Source: Deltaproteobacteria bacterium
Lineage (GTDB): Bacteria > Desulfobacterota > Syntrophia > Syntrophales > UBA2210
DNA length: 5,048 nucleotides
Assembly: GCA_019313735.1 (NCBI GenBank)
Contig: JAFDAR010000086.1
Coordinates: 1-5,048, forward strand
Reading direction: 5' to 3'
A program made the position numbers and the translations under genes. Below the pieces are notes generated by a model, which saw only the letters and a list, made by a program, of their open reading frames with translations, was not told where the DNA came from and made no database searches. Each line of letters opens with the position of its first letter. The first letter of the stretch is position 1. This document shows positions 1 through 4,996 of this stretch, piece after piece.

Positions 1-2
1 GG

Positions 3-25
3 TACCCTGACGATTGTCAGGGGTA
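3..25 (-). other. Short strong hairpin downstream of pilQ
   Basis: Seven perfectly paired bases (5-11 CCCTGAC with 16-22 GTCAGGG) enclose a 4-nt loop. Two more pairs (3-4 with 24-25) form if one G at 23 is bulged. The hairpin begins about 50 nt past the pilQ stop codon, a usual place for an operon terminator. However, no T-rich run follows it on the minus strand before the window ends at base 1, so intrinsic termination cannot be confirmed. It could also be an RNA-stability hairpin at the transcript's 3' end or a leader element of a following gene. Confidence 0.45.
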
Positions 26-77
26 AAGGTTCCTCCCATCATGCTTGAATAAAGGCACTCTCAAGGATAATTAAGTA

Positions 78-1712
78 TCACGTCCCCGGAATTCGTTCCT
101 CGATTATCCTTGGGGTGACAAATATCAGTAACTCCCTCTTATCATTACTGACTGTTTTGGACTTGAACAGCCAGCCCAGGACGGGAATATCAGATAGCCA
201 CGGAACACCTTCTACCGATTCACTTGTAACAGTCTTATAAACGCCGCCGATGACGATTGTGTCTCCATCCGTGACAACCACCGTGGATTCCACGCTGCTT
301 GTCTTTATCGGGGGTTCACCACTTCCTTTTGTCCAGTCCGCATAATCGTTGTTAGCGTTCATCTCTATGGATATCCTACCCTCAGGGGTGATCGTGGGTG
401 TCACTTCCAGTTTCAGAACCGCTTCCTTGAACTCCGTTGATACTTTTCCGTTATCATCGACGGCCTTATAGGGGATTTCCTCTCCCTGCTTTATCGTGGC
501 CTTTACGCCATCAAGCGTGGTGACTTTGGGGGATGAAATAATCTTGCCATCACCATTAGTCTCCATTGCCTGTAGCTGGGCATCGAGGATCATCTTGCTT
601 GTCCCGAACAGCAGGCCGATTGCCGGTGTGGTAACAGCGGTAGCCGATGGAAAATTGACCGCTACACTACTGCTTGTTAATCCTATCCCGCTACCTGGGA
701 TTGTGGTCACGGTCCCCGAGGATGAGCTCCCAATTCCAGCGGCGAAATTCCCCGACGAAAAACCAGCCCCCCATTTGACACCCAGTTCCTCGGCAAAACT
801 TGTGCTCACTTCTACTATCTTCGCCTCTATCGCGATCTGCTTGAGTGTGCCCTGAGTCACATCTTTTTTCTGCTGTTCCTCTTCGGCCTTCTTGAGTTTC
901 TCAAGAGGCAAAACGGTTATTACCTTCCCCGTTTGTTTCTTCCCGAGGGCGTTTACTTCCAGAATAGTATCCAGGGCCTGATCCCAGGGGATATCTTTCA
1001 TGTGTGCCGTCACTTCAGCTTTTACATCGGGACCCGCGACGATACTGAATCCGCTTATCTCCGCTATCAGCCTGAATACACTTTTTATATCGGCGTCCTG
1101 AAAATCGAGGGTCATTTTTTCACCGGTGTACCGGCCGGCTTTTTCCGGCTGCAGGACAACCTCCCGGGGGGTGATCTCTATGGTCTCTGGCGCAGACACA
1201 GGTTTGATCTTGGGGGAATATTCCGCGGTGGGTGTCGCTGCGTAGGACAGGGTTGAGACATCAAAATCAACAATCACCTTTGTGCCGTCTTTATTGTATC
1301 TGTAAGGAACCATCCTTTTCAGGAGCACCCTGGCATATGCCTCGTTTCCCCCCCTTGTCGTCTTCTGATAAAGGGTTACCCCTTTAAGGTTTTTCAGCTT
1401 GCCTCCGCTGTATTCTTTTTCCATCCCCTCGGGAATAGATACACCCCGCAGCTTTATCACCAGAGCATTGCCTGATTCCCTTGATATGTCAAAATCGGGG
1501 GCATCTGAAAGGAGTATGGACACCCTCTCTTTCCCATGCATCTTTTCAAGTACCACGCCTTTGATATAGGCGCCGGCATTTTTCACAGCCTGCTCCTGCG
1601 CGGAAGAAACTCCCGCGGGAGTTTTATTGCTGACGGTTGCACAGCCGGACAGGACCAGAAGGCCTGTCAGGAAAGAAAGGGTAAAGAAAAGTATTTTTCT
1701 CTCTGGCTTCAT
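78..1712 (-). CDS. pilQ: PilQ-type type IV pilus secretin, short form, predicted lipoprotein
   Basis: This is the outer-membrane secretin ring through which the pilus fibre passes. The 544-residue product begins with a signal peptide ending in the lipobox LSGC (Cys24, followed by Ala), which predicts lipidation and outer-membrane sorting. In order I see one AMIN-like beta domain (about 45-152), a Pro-rich linker (153-195), an N0/STN domain (about 197-270, with MTLDFQDADIKSVFRLIAEI) and a short charged linker (271-288). The secretin core (about 289-537) follows, starting LKQIAIEAKIVEVS, with EEIPYKAV near 411-418 and the signature VPWLSDIPVLGWLF (503-516) followed by LLIFVTPRI. PilQ proteins of Neisseria, Pseudomonas and Myxococcus are about 700-900 residues. 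Here the N1/Secretin_N domain normally between N0 and the core appears absent, and there is only one AMIN domain. The ATG start overlaps the pilP stop by 4 nt (ATGA) and has a six-G ribosome binding site five bases upstream. Confidence 0.95.
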   Translation of the reverse strand: MKPERKILFFTLSFLTGLLVLSGCATVSNKTPAGVSSAQEQAVKNAGAYIKGVVLEKMHGKERVSILLSDAPDFDISRESGNALVIKLRGVSIPEGMEKEYSGGKLKNLKGVTLYQKTTRGGNEAYARVLLKRMVPYRYNKDGTKVIVDFDVSTLSYAATPTAEYSPKIKPVSAPETIEITPREVVLQPEKAGRYTGEKMTLDFQDADIKSVFRLIAEISGFSIVAGPDVKAEVTAHMKDIPWDQALDTILEVNALGKKQTGKVITVLPLEKLKKAEEEQQKKDVTQGTLKQIAIEAKIVEVSTSFAEELGVKWGAGFSSGNFAAGIGSSSSGTVTTIPGSGIGLTSSSVAVNFPSATAVTTPAIGLLFGTSKMILDAQLQAMETNGDGKIISSPKVTTLDGVKATIKQGEEIPYKAVDDNGKVSTEFKEAVLKLEVTPTITPEGRISIEMNANNDYADWTKGSGEPPIKTSSVESTVVVTDGDTIVIGGVYKTVTSESVEGVPWLSDIPVLGWLFKSKTVSNDKRELLIFVTPRIIEERIPGT

Positions 1713-2227
1713 GGATTCCCCCCATTTTTTCTAAGTGTAAGGATGATACGTTCCGTATTTGTGTTTCCCTCAAAATCTTTTATCTTCTCCAACACTACCA
1801 CACTGTCGGAAAGTATCTTTATCACCCTGCCTTCATTTATTCCTATACGGGTGTTCCTGCGGAGGAGATAACGTTTCCCTTCCGGGGTTTCCACCATGGC
1901 AAACCTTTTGGCCCCGGTCAGAACAATGCCGGTAAGGCGAAACTCTTCTGTACTGAATCTCTGGAGAGGAGGGATGAAAGCGGCCCGTTCTTCGATTAGT
2001 TGCGTGTCCGGCGCTTTTCCAGCAGATTTACCCTTTTCTACTATCTTGATAAAAGGTTTAAAGGGGTCCGGTTTCCCCTCCGGGTTATATCTGTAAGTCC
2101 CGGTATCCACATCCCCGGGGTCGGCACAATACACCACGGCGGTCACGGGAAAGAGAAACAGCACGACAAGCGCTGCCGCAACCCATTTAAACGGATGGTT
2201 ACTTCTTTTTTTCGTCCGGTTTTGCAT
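1709..2227 (-). CDS. pilP: PilP, type IV pilus alignment/secretin-linking protein
   Basis: PilP is the periplasmic link between the PilN/PilO inner-membrane complex and the N0 domain of PilQ. The 172-residue product has a basic N-terminus (MQNRTKKRSN), a hydrophobic segment (about 14-33) and a Cys at 34. A flexible region holds the family hallmark PEGKPDPFKPFI (49-60). The C-terminal beta-sandwich (about 88-166) starts RFSTEEFRLTGIV and includes AMVETPEGKRYLL. Known PilPs are usually lipoproteins, but the residues before Cys34 are V-V-Y, and Tyr at -1 is not a standard lipobox. The protein may instead be anchored by an uncleaved segment or cut by signal peptidase I. The start lies 29 nt inside the end of pilO, with a GGAAGG ribosome binding site at 2233-2238 and a 5-nt spacer, so translation is probably coupled. 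The stop overlaps the pilQ ATG. Confidence 0.93.
   Translation of the reverse strand: MQNRTKKRSNHPFKWVAAALVVLFLFPVTAVVYCADPGDVDTGTYRYNPEGKPDPFKPFIKIVEKGKSAGKAPDTQLIEERAAFIPPLQRFSTEEFRLTGIVLTGAKRFAMVETPEGKRYLLRRNTRIGINEGRVIKILSDSVVVLEKIKDFEGNTNTERIILTLRKNGGNP
1718..1723 (-). promoter_or_regulatory. pilQ ribosome binding site (six-G tract)
   Basis: GGGGGG, 5 nt upstream of the pilQ ATG and inside the last codons of pilP. It is an unusually G-pure Shine-Dalgarno-like site and fixes the pilQ start at 1712, which also gives a well-formed lipoprotein signal peptide. Confidence 0.6.
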
Positions 2228-2798
2228 TCGTACCTTCCAGAAACATGTATATCTTCATTGAACAGCCGGCCCTGAGGATGTCTTCTCCGGCGGTTTTTCC
2301 TCCCCTTTTGATTTCAACATCCGTTATGTTGGCTATGCGCGGAAGATTCGCCACGCTGTCGAAAAAAACAGCGATATCATTATACTTCCCCTCAACTGTA
2401 ATCCTGACCGGTATCTCCGCGTAGAATTCCTTCGAGACGGGGGCTTTAGGCTCGAAAAGCACAAAATCGAGTCCCGCGTCTCTCCCGGCTTCGGAGACAG
2501 ATGTGAGAAGGTGGGGAATTTCTTTCCGCTCCGGAAGCTTGGCCAGGATTATTTGCAGAGTGTCCTCCAGCCTGGCTATTGCTTTTTTATGCTGTTCTAT
2601 CTGCCCTGCTACCCGCTGACTTGTCACTATCTGTCTGCTGATATTTTCCAGATCTTCACCCAGTTTAGCCTTCTTATCGAAGGCGGGTTGAAGAAGGTAG
2701 AACCAGTAGAAATATACCAGAAGGAGAAGCAGGCCAAGGCCTATCATCAGCTTTTTCCCGAGAGGCAGTTTCTTTATGTCATCCAGCCCTATCGCCAT
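2199..2798 (-). CDS. pilO: PilO, type IV pilus inner-membrane alignment protein
   Basis: PilO is a bitopic inner-membrane protein that dimerises with PilN and contacts PilP, transmitting the position of the alignment complex across the periplasm. The 199-residue product has a short cytoplasmic N-terminus, one transmembrane helix (about 16-38, very Leu-rich: LMIGLGLLLLLVYFYWFYLL), a coiled coil (about 40-90) and a C-terminal ferredoxin-like domain (about 92-188). That domain carries the typical stretches LPERKEIPHLLTSVSEAGRDAGL and VRITVEGKYNDIAVFFDSVANLPRI, each family-like in spacing. Length is normal. The ATG lies 3 nt after the pilN stop, with AAGGGA six bases upstream. The C-terminus ends in a Lys-rich tail (DEKKK) encoded by an A7 run that also falls inside the start of pilP. 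Confidence 0.94.
   Translation of the reverse strand: MAIGLDDIKKLPLGKKLMIGLGLLLLLVYFYWFYLLQPAFDKKAKLGEDLENISRQIVTSQRVAGQIEQHKKAIARLEDTLQIILAKLPERKEIPHLLTSVSEAGRDAGLDFVLFEPKAPVSKEFYAEIPVRITVEGKYNDIAVFFDSVANLPRIANITDVEIKRGGKTAGEDILRAGCSMKIYMFLEGTNAKPDEKKK
2233..2238 (-). promoter_or_regulatory. pilP ribosome binding site inside pilO
   Basis: GGAAGG with a 5-nt spacer to the pilP ATG at 2227. It is embedded in the last codons of pilO, so ribosomes finishing pilO cover the site. This is the strongest internal site in the operon and supports the 29-nt overlap as real rather than a mis-called start. Confidence 0.7.
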
Positions 2799-2801
2799 TT
2801 A

Positions 2802-3347
2802 TTATCCCTTTTCCGCCGTACACAAGAGTGTAAACCCCATCAGTTTCACTCCCGAGATAACCATCTGTTTAGACGAAATGAGGTCTACTGTCTTGATATA
2901 AGGAGACCCTTCAAGCCTTTTCATAAACTGTGCTATGGCGGGATTGTTGATGGCCACTCCCTTCACGCGCAGGGTATTGTCCTTCTTTGCAACACTGGTA
3001 AGCCACTCACTCTGGGGAGAAATCCTGGAAGCGAGTTCATCCATGATATGCACCGGATAGCTCCTGTCTCTTTCAAGATCCTTTATTATCCCTATCTTCT
3101 TCTCCAGCAGTGCTTGATTCGCCTTGAATTTTCCCAGGTCTCCCGTCACCTTTGTAAGGGTATCCAATTTGTTGTGCGCCGATTTGACCTCGGTTTCCAG
3201 TTCTGCAATATTCATAGCCACATAGATGTGGAGGGAGACCACCAGCAGGAAGAAGATTCCGAAAGAAACCAGCCCGATGAGAACCTGACGCTTGGCTCTG
3301 GCCCTCTTTCTTTCTTCGCGATATGGAAGGAGGTTGATTCTTGTCAT
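2802..3347 (-). CDS. pilN: PilN, type IV pilus inner-membrane alignment protein
   Basis: PilN is the bitopic partner of PilO, and its cytoplasmic tail docks onto PilM. The 181-residue product starts MTRINLLPYREERKR, carrying the conserved INLLPYR PilM-binding motif at 4-10. A basic stretch is followed by one transmembrane helix (about 22-44), a coiled coil (about 46-92) and a ferredoxin-like periplasmic domain (about 95-178, containing WLTSVAKKDNTLRVKGVAIN). Length is normal for the family. The ATG overlaps the pilM stop in an ATGA arrangement. The nearest Shine-Dalgarno-like sequence (AGGGA) is about 12 nt upstream, rather far, so re-initiation after pilM is likely. The gene is followed after 3 nt by pilO. 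Confidence 0.95.
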   Translation of the reverse strand: MTRINLLPYREERKRARAKRQVLIGLVSFGIFFLLVVSLHIYVAMNIAELETEVKSAHNKLDTLTKVTGDLGKFKANQALLEKKIGIIKDLERDRSYPVHIMDELASRISPQSEWLTSVAKKDNTLRVKGVAINNPAIAQFMKRLEGSPYIKTVDLISSKQMVISGVKLMGFTLLCTAEKG

Positions 3348-4411
3348 ATGTTTTCTATTTCCCTGAGGGCCAGGCCAACGCCGACAGCAGCGACAGGGCC
3401 TATATTTTTTATATAAGACGGACTGAAAACATTTTTATCGAAGGCTATATTTTTAAATGGATCGAATATTTCCACTTCGCAAAGGAACCGCTCTCTCATG
3501 GCTTCAACTATGCCCGGAATTCTGGCGCAACCACCGCTGACGAGAATATGGCGGATATTTGACTCGGTTGTCGTTGAACTGAAATAATCGAAAGATCTTC
3601 CTATTTCCAGAAAAATAGGCTCGAGATAGCTGAGAAGCTCCTCCTGTGCGTCGTTATACTTGTCCAGGCCTTCAAGTTTTATTGTTTCAGCTTCTTCGAA
3701 AGAAACATCAAGTTTTTTTTGAAGGGCCTCCGTGATCGAATCTCCCCCCAACAGAATATTTCTTGTAAAAACGGACTCCTCGTCCTTGACAATATTGATA
3801 TTGGTCATGCTCGCGCCGATATTCACCATGGCAATTGTATCATCGGCATCAAAATCATAATTTTCCTCATAGGCCGTTTCCAGAGCAAAAGAATCAACGT
3901 CTATTATCGTCACCTTTCGTCCCGTCTCCTCGATCGCGTAGACATAACTTTCAGTAACATCCTTTTTCGCGGCAGCGATGATAACTTCCATCTGATCTGG
4001 ATTGAGCTCCATTTCGCTGCATATATGAAAATCAAAATGGACATTTTGGATGTCGTCGAAAGGCATGTATTCTCCGGCTTCATCAATTATAAAATCACGC
4101 AGTTCCTCCTCTTCCATTTTTCGGAAACCTGATTTCTTAATCATGACGACATGTCCGGAGAGGGCCGTTGCGATATTCCCTGCCCCGCAGCGAGACACCT
4201 CAAAAAGTTCTTTTATTTTTCTGACAAGAGCGTCGTGATCCTTGATCAGACCACTCTCTATGACACCCCTCTCCAGGGGCACCTGCGCAAATTTGTGCAG
4301 AATGTACCCTCCTGAGGCATAACGCAGCTCAACAAGCTTGATAATGCTTGATCCTATATCAAGTCCAGCGATTTCCCTGCTTCCTGGAAGCAGATTCTTT
4401 ATTGAAAACAT
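3344..4411 (-). CDS. pilM: PilM, actin-like ATPase of the type IV pilus alignment complex
   Basis: PilM is the cytoplasmic, FtsA/actin-like member of the T4P alignment complex. It binds nucleotide and the PilN tail and helps link the motor to the envelope complex. From the ATG at 4411 the product is 355 residues, the normal length, and starts MFSIKNLLPG. Visible actin-fold motifs are phosphate-1 GLDIGSSIIKLVEL (16-29), EAGEYMPFD (111-119), DVDSFALETA (171-180), phosphate-2 VNIGASMTNINIV (196-208) and the adenosine motif ILVSGGCARIPGI (289-301). An in-frame TTG at 4438 would add nine residues (fMet-TNGKRTNR) and overlap the ftsB-like stop by 8 nt. I prefer the ATG because PilM proteins usually begin within about 20 residues of the GLDIGSS motif, but its only Shine-Dalgarno-like sequence (GGAAAG) is about 12 nt away. 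An A8 run lies mid-gene (3713-3720). The stop overlaps the pilN ATG. Confidence 0.95.
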   Translation of the reverse strand: MFSIKNLLPGSREIAGLDIGSSIIKLVELRYASGGYILHKFAQVPLERGVIESGLIKDHDALVRKIKELFEVSRCGAGNIATALSGHVVMIKKSGFRKMEEEELRDFIIDEAGEYMPFDDIQNVHFDFHICSEMELNPDQMEVIIAAAKKDVTESYVYAIEETGRKVTIIDVDSFALETAYEENYDFDADDTIAMVNIGASMTNINIVKDEESVFTRNILLGGDSITEALQKKLDVSFEEAETIKLEGLDKYNDAQEELLSYLEPIFLEIGRSFDYFSSTTTESNIRHILVSGGCARIPGIVEAMRERFLCEVEIFDPFKNIAFDKNVFSPSYIKNIGPVAAVGVGLALREIENI

Positions 4412-4430
4412 CCGGTTTGTCCGCTTTCCA

Positions 4431-4769
4431 TTAGTCAATAAACTGATAAACCATATCGCCCTTTTTCACCATTCCGAGTTCTTTTCTCGCCACTGTCTCA
4501 ATGTGGCGCAGATCGGTTTTGAGCAAGACTATCTTTCTTTTCAGCTCGTCATTCTCAGCCGCGATACATTTATTGGTCTCTTCCAGCACCGCCTGTTTTT
4601 CCTTCAACATACGATAATCTGTAAATCCTCTGTTCCCAAAGATTATAAAAAGCGCTATGATAATGAAGATTCCGAGCAGAAATTTACCGATGACAACGGC
4701 TCCCACCTCAAAATCAGCAACAAACATGCCATATGGATTTTCGGTCCATGCATGCCGCGCCACAAACAT
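4431..4769 (-). CDS. FtsB/DivIC-family septum formation initiator protein
   Basis: FtsB/DivIC proteins are small bitopic inner-membrane proteins of the divisome that pair with FtsL through a periplasmic coiled coil and help activate septal wall synthesis. The 112-residue product has a cytoplasmic N-terminus, one transmembrane helix (about 26-45) followed directly by the family-typical GNRGF, and a long coiled coil (about 52-88). The diagnostic tail follows: LKTDLRHIETVARKELGMVKKGDMVYQF (83-110, mostly matching the DivIC pattern of iE..AR.elgmv..gE.vy). The ATG at 4769 is chosen because GAAGG (4778-4782) sits 8 nt upstream. A second in-frame ATG at 4727 would give a 98-residue protein, but I see no good ribosome binding site before it. 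The gene ends 19 nt before the preferred pilM start, so it is probably co-transcribed with the pilus genes. Family is certain; whether it is the cell's main FtsB cannot be told from here. Confidence 0.9.
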   Translation of the reverse strand: MFVARHAWTENPYGMFVADFEVGAVVIGKFLLGIFIIIALFIIFGNRGFTDYRMLKEKQAVLEETNKCIAAENDELKRKIVLLKTDLRHIETVARKELGMVKKGDMVYQFID

Positions 4770-4777
4770 TGCCGAAA

Positions 4778-4782
4778 CCTTC
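4778..4782 (-). promoter_or_regulatory. Ribosome binding site deciding the ftsB-like start
   Basis: GAAGG on the minus strand, separated by 8 nt from the ATG at 4769, supports that start over the in-frame ATG at 4727. It overlaps by two bases the TGA stop (4781-4783) of the upstream small reading frame, so if that frame is translated the two would be coupled. Confidence 0.6.
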
Positions 4783-4918
4783 AGCTATTGCCAGGAACAG
4801 GACGAACATCCCTCATATAATCTCTAACTAGTGAATAAGAAAGAGAATTATCCATATCCCGTTGATAGTGGCATACCTTATTATGGTATCCGGTATGCCT
4901 ACTATAGCAATTCGGCAT
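4781..4918 (-). CDS. Possible 45-codon small ORF in the operon leader
   Basis: An ATG at 4918 opens a 45-residue frame that ends at a TGA overlapping the ftsB-like ribosome binding site. The peptide starts MPNCYSRHTGYHNK and ends RDYMRDVRPVPGNS, and is polar with no membrane segment. I recognise no family. No Shine-Dalgarno sequence precedes the ATG, and it lies only about 10 nt past the predicted transcription start, so translation would be nearly leaderless. Internal ATGs at 4855 and 4816 are alternatives with poor sites. Its first third coincides with the inverted-repeat arms at 4870-4919. It may be a leader peptide, a chance open frame, or the remnant of a gene. Confidence is low because length alone could be chance. 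Confidence 0.2.
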   Translation of the reverse strand: MPNCYSRHTGYHNKVCHYQRDMDNSLSYSLVRDYMRDVRPVPGNS

Positions 4919-4919
4919 A
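4870..4919 (-). promoter_or_regulatory. Leader with competing inverted-repeat arms
   Basis: In the RNA sense (minus strand) four segments appear in order: TATGCC (4919-4914), GGCATACC (4899-4892), ATACC (4889-4885) and GGTATGCC (4877-4870). Segment 1 can pair with segment 2 (6 bp, 14-nt loop). Segment 2 can pair perfectly with segment 4 (8 bp, 14-nt loop). Segment 3 can pair with segment 4 (5 bp, 7-nt loop). These pairings exclude one another, the topology used by attenuators and by some protein-binding leaders. No T-run directly follows segment 4, although a pyrimidine-rich stretch lies about 20 nt on. As DNA, the same arms could be a multi-site operator. Confidence 0.4.
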
Positions 4920-4934
4920 ACGAGATTTTTACTT

Positions 4935-4964
4935 ATTATACATGGCTTCTGTTTTTCTATACAA
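4935..4964 (-). promoter_or_regulatory. Predicted sigma-70-type promoter for the ftsB-pilMNOPQ operon
   Basis: A perfect TATAAT -10 box (4940-4935) is paired with a weak TTGTAT -35 (4964-4959) across an 18-nt spacer. Transcription would begin near 4928, leaving a leader of about 160 nt before the ftsB-like ATG. It is the best promoter seen upstream of the operon, and nothing clearly resembles a sigma-54 GG-N10-GC element there. The poor -35 together with the surrounding dyad suggests the promoter depends on a regulator. Confidence 0.5.
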
Positions 4965-4996
4965 GTGAAAAATGGTGGTTTTCACCGGAAAAACAG
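4949..4996. repeat. Nested inverted repeat around the promoter -35 box
   Basis: Outer arms CTGTTTTTC (4949-4957) and GAAAAACAG (4988-4996) are a perfect 9-bp inverted repeat. Nested within them, GTGAAAA (4965-4971) and TTTTCAC (4979-4985) form a perfect 7-bp inverted repeat with a 7-nt loop. The predicted -35 hexamer sits in the left gap between the outer and inner arms. The right outer arm also overlaps a 13-bp palindrome, AAAACA-G-TGTTTT (4990-5002). This looks like a compound operator or cruciform. A terminator for an upstream gene is possible but less likely, because the stems are AT-rich and no T-run follows on the minus strand. Confidence 0.5.

Noticed and set aside
1..6. GGTACC palindrome at the very first bases
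   Set aside because: It is a common six-base restriction site and may be coincidence or a cloning boundary. It has no biological support as a feature.
1..42. A 14-codon minus-strand frame starting at ATG 42 and open to the window edge (MMGGTFTPDNRQGT)
   Set aside because: There is no ribosome binding site before the ATG, the peptide matches nothing I recognise, and the frame runs through the hairpin at 3-25. It is too short to support.
37..46. A 10-bp direct repeat CATCATGCTT at 37-46 and 5037-5046, near both window ends
   Set aside because: Chance 10-mer repeats are expected in 5 kb, the flanking bases do not match, and nothing suggests a mobile element or attachment site.
668..764. Ser/Gly-rich stretch in PilQ (residues about 317-349) as a possible insertion or repeat
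   Set aside because: Low-complexity Gly/Ser segments at this position in the secretin core are common in the family. No repeated unit is seen at the DNA level.
2511..3416. A 301-codon open frame on the plus strand
   Set aside because: It runs opposite pilO and pilN, whose products are full-length and well recognised. Its translation is rich in His, Phe and Cys with no domain pattern, so it is an antisense shadow. The same holds for the other plus-strand frames in the window.
4788..4821. Plus-strand TTGCCA and TATAAT boxes
   Set aside because: Each hexamer is good, but the spacer is 22 nt, well outside the working range, and no plus-strand gene follows.
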